A stretch of DNA of 15,583 bases from Pseudomonas sp. (lineage in GTDB: Bacteria > Pseudomonadota > Gammaproteobacteria > Pseudomonadales > Pseudomonadaceae): contig JAURXE010000200.1 in NCBI GenBank assembly GCA_030654635.1, positions 1 through 15,583 of the forward strand, in the 5' to 3' direction. The notes beneath the pieces were generated by a model, which saw only the letters and a program-made list of their open reading frames with translations, did no database searches and was not told the DNA's origin. Positions 1 to 8,329 of the stretch are shown here, piece by piece. The translations under genes were made by a program, and so were the position numbers. Each line of letters begins with the position of its first letter. Positions within the stretch are counted from its first letter, which is position 1.

Positions 1-533
1 GCCCAAACGGTGCCTGCCACCACGCCCGCCGCTGCCGGACTGGCCAGACCAATAAAGTAGCGACTGTCGACCTTACCAATCTGGGTATTGAAGCGCGCCA
101 AGCGCAAGGCCGCACAAGCGACATAGATGAAGGAAACCGCCAGACCAACATTACCCAAGCCGGACAGCGCCCACTCATAAGCCAGCATCGCCGGCGCCAC
201 GCCGAAGGCGACCATGTCGGAGAGCGAGTCGTACTCGGCACCAAAGGCGCTCTGGGTATTGGTTAGCCGCGCGACCCGGCCATCCAGGCTATCCAGCACC
301 ATGGCCACGAACACGGTGATGGCGGCGATTTCAAACTTGCCATTGACCGCACTGATGATCGAGAAAAAACCGGCGAACAGATTGGCCGTAGTAAACAGAT
401 TCGGCAGTAAATACACGCCGCGATGACGGACCTTGCGACCTTCGGCGTCATGCCCCTCTTCGACATGCTCATCAACGGGCAACAGACTTTCAGTATCGGA
501 GGCTTTAGCGGCCTCTTCGGGACGTTCGTTCAT
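1..533 (-). CDS. pssA: CDP-diacylglycerol-serine O-phosphatidyltransferase (phosphatidylserine synthase), 3' end cut by window
   Basis: Makes phosphatidylserine from CDP-diacylglycerol and serine at the inner membrane, the first committed step to phosphatidylethanolamine. I translated it from the ATG at 533; 177 codons are visible and the frame is still open at the window edge, so the C-terminus is missing. The complete CDP-alcohol phosphatidyltransferase signature is present, D81..DG84-85..AR88-89, G98, D102, D106, which holds the metal-binding and catalytic aspartates. A charged cytosolic N-terminus of about 40 residues precedes the hydrophobic segments that start near residue 43. An AAGGTG ribosome site lies just upstream of the ATG. 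It follows ilvC in the same direction, as in P. aeruginosa, but a strong terminator separates the two, so it is probably transcribed at least partly from its own promoter. Family assignment is secure. Confidence 0.95.
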   Translation of the reverse strand, partial: MNERPEEAAKASDTESLLPVDEHVEEGHDAEGRKVRHRGVYLLPNLFTTANLFAGFFSIISAVNGKFEIAAITVFVAMVLDSLDGRVARLTNTQSAFGAEYDSLSDMVAFGVAPAMLAYEWALSGLGNVGLAVSFIYVACAALRLARFNTQIGKVDSRYFIGLASPAAAGVVAGTVW

Positions 534-616
534 GAACAGCACCTTGCAACGGATTGAGAGATTTTCGACTGAAACTGGAGCCCAGGGTTCAACTACCCCG
601 CCTTCAGCCATTGGGC

Positions 617-625
617 TTTATACCA
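617..625 (-). promoter_or_regulatory. Candidate extended -10 promoter for pssA
   Basis: On the minus strand this reads TGGTATAAA, a TGn extension followed by a near-consensus -10. It lies about 85 bases upstream of the pssA ATG and just after the ilvC terminator. No good -35 is visible, as expected for an extended -10 promoter. Inferred from sequence only. Confidence 0.4.
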
Positions 626-640
626 GAAGCCGACCCCACA

Positions 641-668
641 AATAAAAAAACGCGGCAATCGCCGCGTT
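641..668 (-). terminator. Intrinsic terminator after ilvC
   Basis: Perfect 8-bp inverted repeat AACGCGGC / GCCGCGTT with a 4-base loop, followed on the minus strand by a run of seven T and then ATT. It sits 20 bases after the ilvC stop and before pssA. On the plus strand the stem is followed by CTTTTAT, so weak bidirectional action is possible, but no plus-strand gene leads into it. Confidence 0.9.
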
Positions 669-688
669 CTTTTATATCTACAAGAAGC

Positions 689-1714
<1,026 letters not shown>

Positions 1715-1748
1715 CTATTAACTGGCCATTAGGCCGTTCGCCAAAGAT

Positions 1749-2240
1749 TTAAATGCTGAGTATTTTGTCGCCACGGGCAATGCCGGTAACGCCACTGCGT
1801 ACGGTTTCCAGGATAGCGGCAGTGCCGATCGCCTGAATAAAACTGTCCAGCTTGTCGCTGGCTCCAGCGAGCTGGATGGTGTAAACGCTGCTAGTGACGT
1901 CGACAATCTGACCACGAAAAATATCCGTGGTCCGCTTGATTTCAGCCCGCTGAGCGCCGGTTGCCTTGACCTTAACCAGCATCAGTTCGCGCTCAATGTG
2001 GGCACTCTCCGACAGGTCGACCAGTTTAACCACTTCAATCAGTTTGTTGAGGTTCTTGGTGATCTGCTCGATCACCTCATCATGCCCAACGGTGGTCAAG
2101 GTCAAACGAGACAAACTCGGGTCTTCGGTTGGCGCCACAGTCAGACTTTCAATGTTGTAGTTGCGCTGCGAAAACAAACCAACAACACGCGACAGTGCGC
2201 CTGGCTCGTTTTCCAGCAGCAAAGAAATGATGTGTCGCAT
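1749..2240 (-). CDS. ilvH: Acetohydroxyacid (acetolactate) synthase small regulatory subunit
   Basis: Regulatory subunit of acetohydroxyacid synthase; in this family it stimulates the catalytic subunit and mediates feedback inhibition by valine. It has 163 residues, typical of the IlvH/IlvN family. An N-terminal ACT domain spans about residues 1-76 (starting MRHIISLLLENEPGALSRV, with the G14 turn and the NYNIESLTV strand), and a C-terminal ALS_ss_C domain covers about 80-160. The ATG is only 3 bases after the ilvI stop, so translation is probably coupled to give matched subunit amounts. The symbol ilvN is also used for this gene. Confidence 0.97.
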   Translation of the reverse strand: MRHIISLLLENEPGALSRVVGLFSQRNYNIESLTVAPTEDPSLSRLTLTTVGHDEVIEQITKNLNKLIEVVKLVDLSESAHIERELMLVKVKATGAQRAEIKRTTDIFRGQIVDVTSSVYTIQLAGASDKLDSFIQAIGTAAILETVRSGVTGIARGDKILSI

Positions 2241-2243
2241 GAT

Positions 2244-3968
2244 TTAAGTCCGCTCCGTCTTGCTCAGCCACATATCGCGCATGGCGCCGTCTTTGATTTG
2301 CATGGGGTAGACGTGCTCGCTGGTATCGACCTGGATATCGAGAAACACCAGGCGATCTTTCATGGCGAACGCCTTTTCCATCATCGGCTTGAGATCTTTC
2401 AAGTCAGTGATACGCATACCAACATGGCCATAGGCCTCGGCCAACTTAACGAAGTCTGGCAACGACTCCATATAAGAGTGCGAGTGACGGCTGCTGTACA
2501 TCATGTCCTGCCACTGGCGCACCATACCCAGCACACCATTGTTCAGGTTGACGATTTTAACCGGCAAGCCGTACTGCATGCAGGTCGACAGCTCCTGAAT
2601 GTTCATCTGGATACTGCCCTCACCCGTGACGCACGCCACCTCATCATCCGGGAAGTTCAGTTTGACGCCCATTGCCGCCGGAAAACCAAAGCCCATGGTG
2701 CCCAAGCCGCCAGAGTTGATCCAACGATTAGGCTTGTTGAAACGGTAGTACTGCGCCGCAAACATCTGATGCTGGCCAACATCGGAGGTAATAAAGGCAT
2801 CACCCTTAGTTATTTCACTCAGGGTTTCGATGACCATCTGCGGCTTGATGATGCTGCCGTCGCCTTCGTTGTAAGGGAACATACGGCCACTGCCGCGCCA
2901 CTCATCAACCTGCTTCCACCAACTAGCAACAGTTTCTTGATTCGGGGTTTCGCCGATCTCTTTGAGGATCGCTACCATCTCAGTCAACACGCTGTCAACA
3001 GGGCCGACAATCGGGATGTCGGCCTTGACGGTTTTCGAAATCGAAGCCGGATCGATATCGATATGAATAATTTTGGCGTTCGGGCAGAACTTTGCAGCGC
3101 CGTTAATCACCCGATCATCAAAACGCGCGCCGACCGCAAGAATCACGTCGGCGTGATGCATGGCCAAGTTTGCCGTGTAGCTACCGTGCATGCCCAACAT
3201 GCCGAGGAACTGGCGATCCATACCTGGGTATCCGCCCAAGCCCATCAGGGTATTGGTCACCGGCAGGTTGAGCATTTTTGCCAGCTCGGTCAGCGGCGCA
3301 GCGGCGCCACCCATGATCACGCCACCACCGGAATAAATGATCGGACGCTTGGCCGCCAGCAGCATCTCTGCCGCTTTACGGATCTGCCCCGAGTGCCCAC
3401 GCAACGCCGGGCTGTAAGAGCGCAGCTTGGCTTTTTTCGGGTAGACGTATTCGAACTTCTGGGTCGGATCGGTCATATCTTTGGGAATATCGACCACTAC
3501 CGGACCAGGAAGACCGGATTGCGCCAGATAAAAGGCTTTCTTCAAGACTTCCGGAATTTCTGACGCATGCTTGATCATAAAGCTGTGCTTCACGATGGGC
3601 CGGGAGATACCGATCATGTCGGTTTCCTGGAAAGCATCAGTGCCGACCATGGTGCTTGGCACCTGGCCCGACAACACCACCATTGGAATCGAATCCATAT
3701 AAGCGGTGGCGATGCCTGTGATGGCGTTAGTCGCACCAGGCCCTGAAGTCACCAACACCACACCAGCTTTACCAGTGGCACGGGCGTAACCGTCAGCCAT
3801 ATGGGTTGCGGCTTGCTCATGACGAACCAGGATATGTGCCACTTCCGGCTCTTTGAACAGCGCGTCGTAAACATGTAGAAGGGCACCGCCCGGGTACCCA
3901 TAGATATACTTAACGCCTTCGTCACGCAAAAAGCGCACGATCATTTCAGCGCCTGATAAAAGCTCCAC
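2244..3968 (-). CDS. ilvI: Acetohydroxyacid (acetolactate) synthase large catalytic subunit
   Basis: Thiamine-diphosphate- and FAD-dependent catalytic subunit that condenses pyruvate with pyruvate or 2-oxobutyrate, the first common step of branched-chain amino acid synthesis. I chose the GTG at 3968 (574 residues) because GAGG sits 8 bases before it; a GTG nine bases further out overlaps that ribosome site. Domains: TPP pyrimidine-binding domain with catalytic Glu51 (VRHEQAA), central domain about 190-330, and TPP pyrophosphate-binding domain about 385-540. The usual GDG of the TPP/Mg motif reads GEG (449-451) here, followed by NLNN at 474-477. From memory this Asp-to-Glu change also occurs in other Pseudomonas enzymes, so I do not take it as inactivation. 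It is the first gene of the operon and is preceded by a long leader. Confidence 0.97.
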   Translation of the reverse strand: MELLSGAEMIVRFLRDEGVKYIYGYPGGALLHVYDALFKEPEVAHILVRHEQAATHMADGYARATGKAGVVLVTSGPGATNAITGIATAYMDSIPMVVLSGQVPSTMVGTDAFQETDMIGISRPIVKHSFMIKHASEIPEVLKKAFYLAQSGLPGPVVVDIPKDMTDPTQKFEYVYPKKAKLRSYSPALRGHSGQIRKAAEMLLAAKRPIIYSGGGVIMGGAAAPLTELAKMLNLPVTNTLMGLGGYPGMDRQFLGMLGMHGSYTANLAMHHADVILAVGARFDDRVINGAAKFCPNAKIIHIDIDPASISKTVKADIPIVGPVDSVLTEMVAILKEIGETPNQETVASWWKQVDEWRGSGRMFPYNEGDGSIIKPQMVIETLSEITKGDAFITSDVGQHQMFAAQYYRFNKPNRWINSGGLGTMGFGFPAAMGVKLNFPDDEVACVTGEGSIQMNIQELSTCMQYGLPVKIVNLNNGVLGMVRQWQDMMYSSRHSHSYMESLPDFVKLAEAYGHVGMRITDLKDLKPMMEKAFAMKDRLVFLDIQVDTSEHVYPMQIKDGAMRDMWLSKTERT

Positions 3969-4262
3969 GTTAATCACCTCTAAAACGCCAGAATTGCGCC
4001 CAGCAAGGGGCGGTCTGTAAATAGGTTTACTGCCAAGCAGAGCATGAGCGACGGTGGTCGCCGACTACGTCAGCTACTGACTGAGCAAGTATTGGGAGCA
4101 CTCCTAAATGTTGCGGAGAGCATCCCACCCAGCGCGAGGTAACGCGTTGCGGGGAGTAACAGGTCGGCGCGGGTGTGCGCCTCATGGTCTGCCAAGGAGC
4201 TTGAGATAAACAAGCCGACTCAGCGAACTGCCAATTCTTCGCAATAGCGCCCGGCAAGTCAA
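3969..4262 (-). promoter_or_regulatory. ilv operon promoter candidate and long 5' leader
   Basis: Most of the 405-base gap between ilvI and the divergent DUF4124 gene. A candidate sigma-70 promoter on the minus strand has -35 TTGACT (4262-4257) and -10 AAGAAT (4239-4234) with a 17-base spacer. It would give a leader of about 260 bases before the ilvI GTG. The leader has several small stems, such as GTCAG-TAG-CTGAC, GCGAC-CACC-GTCGC and CGCCC/GGGCG. It also has a reading frame (ATG at 4185, stop at 4027-4029) with a cluster of Leu, Val and Ile codons. This would fit amino acid attenuation, but there is no clear terminator with a T-run and no ribosome site before the ATG, so the mechanism is unproven. 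Confidence 0.35.
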
Positions 4263-4310
4263 GTAAACGCCACGGCTTTATGCAGTTAAAGCGCTGTGAC
4301 GCGGCGCAGG

Positions 4311-4338
4311 ATGACGAATCACCAGATTTGGTTATAGT
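4311..4338 (+). promoter_or_regulatory. Candidate promoter of the DUF4124 gene
   Basis: -35 ATGACG (4311-4316) and -10 TATAGT (4333-4338) with a 16-base spacer, about 35 bases upstream of the ATG at 4374. It is divergent from the ilv promoter candidate. The -10 is good and the -35 moderate. Confidence 0.45.
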
Positions 4339-4373
4339 AGGGGCAGGTTTTGCAGCGAATAAAAGGAAAACGC

Positions 4374-4814
4374 ATGCGCCGCATGATGATTTTGGGCAGT
4401 CTGTTGCTCACACTAAGCACCACCGCCATGGCCAGCCAAGTTTATAAGTGGGTCGACGACAAGGGCGTTACGCACTTTGGTGCCAACCCCCCACAGGGAC
4501 AGGCCGCGACCAGCGTTAATACTGTCATCGCCCAGCCGAAAGCCGCGGTCAAGGCCCCTACATCTACAGCTCCAGCGCTGGACAGTGGTGAAGCGGAGCA
4601 GAAGGTGATCGACGCCAAGGTCAGGCAGCAGGTTGCCGAGCAAGCCGCCGAGCGCAAAAAGTACTGCGAATCGGTACGTACCAACCTGGCCCAATTGCAG
4701 AACAATCCACGCCTGCGCACCGAGGTCAACGGCGAGCAAGTACGACTGGGTGAAGATGAACGCCAGGCTAAAATTGCCGAGGCGCAAAAAGCCATTAAAG
4801 AGAACTGCAACTAA
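4374..4814 (+). CDS. Secreted DUF4124 domain-containing protein
   Basis: A 146-residue protein with an N-terminal signal peptide: MRRMM, a hydrophobic stretch, then a likely cut after AMA near residue 24. It is followed by the DUF4124 motif (QVYKWVDDKGVTHFG, about 26-40), an Ala/Pro/Thr-rich linker and a charged, probably helical C-terminal half with two Cys, one in KYCESV and one next to the C-terminus. DUF4124 proteins are common in gammaproteobacterial periplasms and have no agreed function. The ATG at 4374 has AAAGG at a suitable distance; a TTG further upstream lacks one. It is a single-gene unit, divergent from the ilv operon and convergent with yqcC. It could act in the envelope, but nothing here shows how. 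Confidence 0.85.
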   Translation: MRRMMILGSLLLTLSTTAMASQVYKWVDDKGVTHFGANPPQGQAATSVNTVIAQPKAAVKAPTSTAPALDSGEAEQKVIDAKVRQQVAEQAAERKKYCESVRTNLAQLQNNPRLRTEVNGEQVRLGEDERQAKIAEAQKAIKENCN

Positions 4815-4823
4815 GCGCGCATT

Positions 4824-4844
4824 GGCGCGAGCTTAGGCTGCGCC
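4824..4844. terminator. Possible weak bidirectional terminator hairpin between converging genes
   Basis: GGCGC-g-AGC / GCT-GCGCC with a TTAG loop, an 8-bp stem with one bulged base. It overlaps the yqcC stop codon and lies in the 18-base gap after the DUF4124 gene. There is no T-run on either side, so its terminator strength is doubtful. Confidence 0.3.
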
Positions 4845-5159
4845 GACAATCAGCCGGTCAAATTCCCCCAACAACTGCAGCAAGGCGCGCGCCTGATAGG
4901 CGCGCTCGGCCAGCGACATTTCGGCCATTGGCGCAATCCCACAAGCACTGGGCAGCGGCGCACCCGACTCTAGCAGTTGCTGCATGCGCGGCAAAAACAA
5001 CCACTGCAACCACTGCTCAAAGGCCATGCTATCCACTGCGAACGGCTGCTCACTGGCCAAAGCCGCCGCTGTTGGTGAGATTGCCGTCCACCAATCGAGT
5101 CGACGCAACTCCACCTCGATTAACCGCAACTGCTGCGCAAGCAATAAACGTACTGCCAT
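4833..5159 (-). CDS. YqcC family protein (DUF446)
   Basis: A 108-residue cytosolic protein matching the YqcC family along its length, with the recognisable core WLQWLFLPRM followed by a LPSACGIAP segment (about residues 50-80). Family function is unknown; structures are all-helical. I chose the ATG at 5159, whose A is the last base of the lpoP TGA stop (TGATG), so it is probably translationally coupled. A TTG three bases upstream is less likely. It is the third gene of mrcB-lpoP-yqcC. The pairing with cell-wall genes is positional evidence only. Confidence 0.85.
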   Translation of the reverse strand: MAVRLLLAQQLRLIEVELRRLDWWTAISPTAAALASEQPFAVDSMAFEQWLQWLFLPRMQQLLESGAPLPSACGIAPMAEMSLAERAYQARALLQLLGEFDRLIVGAA

Positions 5160-5872
5160 CAAAGATTAACCCGGGCTTGCTGACGCGCCTCGGCGGCGCC
5201 CGCCGGATCACCCTGACGCTCGCGCGCCTGAGCAATCAGCTCCCACAGACTCGCCTGCAAGGAAGCTCGACCACTGGCATAACTCAAGCCGCGGCGCGCC
5301 AACTGCTCGGCTTGCGCCGCATCGCCTTGAGCCAAATGTACTTCAGCCAAGCGATACAGCACTTGCGGCTCGCGCGGGGCAATCCGCTGGGCACGCTCAA
5401 GGCTCGAAGAGGCGCCATTCAGGTCGCCATTGGCTTGCTGCTGCTGAGCAGTGGTCAACAACGCCAACACCGGCCCATCCAATTGCTCATCGCCAGCCAA
5501 GCCAGCAGTGTTTGGAATGCCGCTGGGCACGGTGGATTTAATCACCTTAAACCCTGGCGATGACTGCTGCGTAACGGGACCCTGCGCCGTGCCGCTGACG
5601 CTGCCGACTATAGGACCCGAACTGGCCGGGTAGCTCTGAATGGGTGCGGAACTGGCACCCGCACCGCCCGGCACCATTACCACCACGCCGGAGTCTTGCG
5701 GGACAGCCTGCGGTTTAGGCGCTGGCGCGCGATAGTTACCGCCCCCCGCCACTTGTTCGCCGTCAGACACTGGCGCACCTGCTTCGACCACCGGAATGGC
5801 GCCACGCTGAACCGATGCACAACCGCTCAACAGCGCTGTCGCCGCCAAAGCAGTAATTAGCCATTTGCTCAC
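5159..5872 (-). CDS. lpoP: TPR-containing outer-membrane lipoprotein, PBP1b activator LpoP
   Basis: A lipoprotein with lipobox LSGC and acylated Cys18, followed by a long low-complexity Gly/Pro/Ser/Ala-rich linker (about 25-130) and a C-terminal tetratricopeptide region (about 132-237). In P. aeruginosa the TPR lipoprotein encoded with ponB/mrcB is LpoP, which activates PBP1b from the outer membrane, doing the job of E. coli LpoB. The architecture and the position directly after mrcB support the same role here. I chose the GTG at 5872 (237 residues) because GAGAGG lies 7 bases before it; a TTG at 5887 overlaps that site and would spoil the short signal peptide. The gap from mrcB is 15 bases. 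The last base overlaps the yqcC start. Confidence 0.85.
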   Translation of the reverse strand: MSKWLITALAATALLSGCASVQRGAIPVVEAGAPVSDGEQVAGGGNYRAPAPKPQAVPQDSGVVVMVPGGAGASSAPIQSYPASSGPIVGSVSGTAQGPVTQQSSPGFKVIKSTVPSGIPNTAGLAGDEQLDGPVLALLTTAQQQQANGDLNGASSSLERAQRIAPREPQVLYRLAEVHLAQGDAAQAEQLARRGLSYASGRASLQASLWELIAQARERQGDPAGAAEARQQARVNL

Positions 5873-5887
5873 GTCAAAACCTCTCAA

Positions 5888-8212
5888 TTAATTCAACCAG
5901 CCTTTAACCCAATCCATCACCTCACCGGCGGGGGCTTGAACCCCACAGGCGCTGCCAGGGGTCGGCTCACTGCCGCGAATATACGGCATCTGTTGCGCCC
6001 CCGGACAACTTGGATCAGAGCCCTGCCCCGTGCGCGGATCAATCCAAGCCTCAATAACGTTATCGGGTAACGGCATATCCAGCGGCAAAGGGTCGGCTTT
6101 ACGCATAAAACCAGTCCATACCTGCAGGGCGCCCGTGGCGCCGGTGAGCGGCGTCTTGCCATTATCATCGCGGCCCAGCCACACCACCGCGAGCAAATCC
6201 TGGCTAAAGCCGGCAAACCAACTGTCGCGCGAATCATTACTGGTACCGGTTTTACCGGCCAGGATCAGCGATGCCGGTAACTGGCTATACACCGAGCGTC
6301 CGGTGCCTTCGCGCATCACCCGCTGCATGGCGTTTTGCACCAGGTAAATAGCGCCAGCGTCGAAGCGCTGCTGAATCTGGAAGGGATAACGCTTGAGCGG
6401 CGCACCTTCTGCGGTCAACACACTGCGAATACCGCGTAACGGGGTATTAAAACCACCATTGGCAAGGGTCTGATACATCCCCGCCACTTCCATCGGCGTC
6501 AACGAACCAGCACCCAGCAGCATCGACGGATAAGCCGGAAACTCACGGGAAACCCCTAGGCGCTCGAGGGTTTTCAGCACGGTCGGCACGCCTAATTCCA
6601 GCCCCAGCTTGGCGGTGGAAAGGTTGTAAGAGTTGGCCAAGGCCTGATAAAGAAACACATTGCCATGGGCTTGGTGATCATAGTTCTGCGGTTTCCAGAC
6701 TTGCCCGTCCTGGCCTTTGACCGAGAACGGCTGATCGCTCAGCCAGCTGGTCAGGTTGTATTGGCTCGGCCGTTCCAGCGCCGTCAGGTACACCGCGGGC
6801 TTGATCAGCGAGCCGATCGGTCGTACCGCATCGAGCACCCGATTGAAGCCGGCGAAACGCGGCTGCCGACTGCCAATCAGTGCCTGCACCTCGCCGGTTT
6901 CCGGACTGGTTACCAGCATCGCTGCCTCGACCTCGTCAACGCTTTTACCGCGCCCTGCCGACAAACGCTTGAGGGTTTCCGCCAACGCGGCTTCCGCCTT
7001 CTGCTGCAGGATCGGATCGAAGCTGGTGAAAATCCGCAAACCTTCCTCGGTCAAATCCTCGTCGCGATAATCCTGGCGCAATTGACGCTTCACCAGATCC
7101 AAGAACCCCGGATAGGAGCTGTCCGCCAAGCTGCCGCGCTGGGTCACGCCCAAGGGTTGTTTTTTCGCAGCACCGGCCTGCTCTGGCGTAACCACACCCT
7201 GCTCGGCCAACACATCGAGGATTAAGTTACGCCGCTCCAGAGCCCGCTCTGGGTAGCGCCGAGGGTTGTAATAGGAGGGCCCCTTTACAATCCCGACCAG
7301 CAACGCTACCTGATGCAATTTGAGCTCAGACATCGGCTGGCTAAACATAAACTGACTGGCCAGACCAAAGCCATGCACCGCCCGCTGACCGTCCTGACCG
7401 AGAAACACCTCATTCAAGTAAGCTTCGAGAATCTCGTTTTTGCTGTAATGCAACTCCAGCAACACGGCCATCATGGCCTCGTTAATTTTGCGGCTCAGGC
7501 TGCGCTCATTGGTCAGATAAAAGTTCTTCACCAACTGCTGGGTCAGGGTGCTGCCGCCTTGGCGCAACTGTCCTGCGGTGGCGTTGATCCAGAAGGCGCG
7601 GGCAATCGATTTTGGCGAAACACCGTGATGATTGAAAAATTCACGGTCTTCGATCGCCACCAAGGTTTGCAGCAAATACGGCGGCGCCTGCTCAAGCTTG
7701 ATGAGAATTCGGTCCTCGTGGTGCGCCGGATACAGGCCACCCACCAATAAAGGCTCCAATCGCGCCACTGCCAGATTCGCACCACCTGCTTGAGTCAGGC
7801 CTGCCACATAGGCACCCGAGAAATGCACCCGCACGCGCCGGGCCGGCTCCATACCTTCATAAAACTGAAAGCCACGGGTGTGCAGGTCGACGTTATTGCC
7901 GGCCACGACCGCCGCACCAGGACCGGCAACCGAAGTTTCACGCCGATAGCCGAGGGCATCCAACTCGGTCAGAAAGTCATTTTTGGTTAGTTTTTGTCCA
8001 ACAAACAACTCCAACGGCCGCGCGTAGACCTTGGCCGGTACCGTCCAGCGCTTGCCGGAGAACTTCTCCTGCACCACGGCATCGAGGTAAATCGCGTAGC
8101 CAGCGAGCACCACCAGGCCAACCAAGCCAAGCTTGAGCGCCCAACCAAGAAAGGGACGAAAACCGTTAGAACGGCGTTTGGGACGAGCACGAGGGGAGCG
8201 GGAACGAGTCAT
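5888..8212 (-). CDS. mrcB: Penicillin-binding protein 1B, bifunctional peptidoglycan glycosyltransferase/transpeptidase
   Basis: A class A PBP that polymerises lipid II and cross-links peptidoglycan, with 774 residues. A basic cytosolic tail is followed by a transmembrane helix (about 20-45), then a UB2H-like segment (about 65-155) and the GT51 domain (about 165-340) with catalytic Glu188 in EDREFF, GGSTLTQQLVKN (219-230) and the ILEAYLNEVFLG stretch. The transpeptidase domain (about 425-700) has the three active-site motifs: S468-L-I-K471, S528-Y-N530 and K654-T-G-T657. The C-terminal tail (about 710-774) has two Cys that might pair. It is the first gene of mrcB-lpoP-yqcC. The only nearby ATG is at 8212; no Shine-Dalgarno sequence is seen and a TATAAT ends 8 bases upstream. 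Also called ponB. Confidence 0.97.
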   Translation of the reverse strand: MTRSRSPRARPKRRSNGFRPFLGWALKLGLVGLVVLAGYAIYLDAVVQEKFSGKRWTVPAKVYARPLELFVGQKLTKNDFLTELDALGYRRETSVAGPGAAVVAGNNVDLHTRGFQFYEGMEPARRVRVHFSGAYVAGLTQAGGANLAVARLEPLLVGGLYPAHHEDRILIKLEQAPPYLLQTLVAIEDREFFNHHGVSPKSIARAFWINATAGQLRQGGSTLTQQLVKNFYLTNERSLSRKINEAMMAVLLELHYSKNEILEAYLNEVFLGQDGQRAVHGFGLASQFMFSQPMSELKLHQVALLVGIVKGPSYYNPRRYPERALERRNLILDVLAEQGVVTPEQAGAAKKQPLGVTQRGSLADSSYPGFLDLVKRQLRQDYRDEDLTEEGLRIFTSFDPILQQKAEAALAETLKRLSAGRGKSVDEVEAAMLVTSPETGEVQALIGSRQPRFAGFNRVLDAVRPIGSLIKPAVYLTALERPSQYNLTSWLSDQPFSVKGQDGQVWKPQNYDHQAHGNVFLYQALANSYNLSTAKLGLELGVPTVLKTLERLGVSREFPAYPSMLLGAGSLTPMEVAGMYQTLANGGFNTPLRGIRSVLTAEGAPLKRYPFQIQQRFDAGAIYLVQNAMQRVMREGTGRSVYSQLPASLILAGKTGTSNDSRDSWFAGFSQDLLAVVWLGRDDNGKTPLTGATGALQVWTGFMRKADPLPLDMPLPDNVIEAWIDPRTGQGSDPSCPGAQQMPYIRGSEPTPGSACGVQAPAGEVMDWVKGWLN

Positions 8213-8220
8213 AGGCAGGC

Positions 8221-8226
8221 ATTATA
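8221..8226 (-). promoter_or_regulatory. Candidate -10 box of mrcB, almost abutting the start codon
   Basis: A perfect TATAAT on the minus strand with only 8 bases (GCCTGCCT) between it and the mrcB ATG. Transcription from it would begin at, or one or two bases before, the start codon. No good -35 lies 16-18 bases upstream, so the promoter call is tentative. Confidence 0.45.
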
Positions 8227-8264
8227 CCCATATTGCCCAATGCCCACAGACCGACCGCAGCGGT

Positions 8265-8292
8265 TTGCATGACCGCGCACAGAGGCCATAAT
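8265..8292 (+). promoter_or_regulatory. Candidate promoter for the kinase-like fusion gene
   Basis: TTGCAT (8265-8270) and CATAAT (8287-8292) with a 16-base spacer, about 37 bases upstream of the GTG at 8330. The -10 matches 5 of 6; the -35 matches 3 of 6. It is divergent from the mrcB -10 box. Confidence 0.4.
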
Positions 8293-8329
8293 GGCGGCCT
8301 TCGTAACCTCTTAATCGCAAGGATTGACC

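Noticed and set aside
1998-3563. 521-codon plus-strand open frame opposite ilvI and ilvH
   Set aside because: It covers two clear minus-strand genes, has no family motif and is rich in His, Gln and Arg as typical of antisense shadows.
4928-5563. Plus-strand open frame across yqcC and lpoP
   Set aside because: It is antisense to two supported genes and has low-complexity composition without a ribosome site.
6665-7225. Plus-strand open frame inside mrcB
   Set aside because: It lies wholly within the PBP1b gene on the other strand, with no motif.
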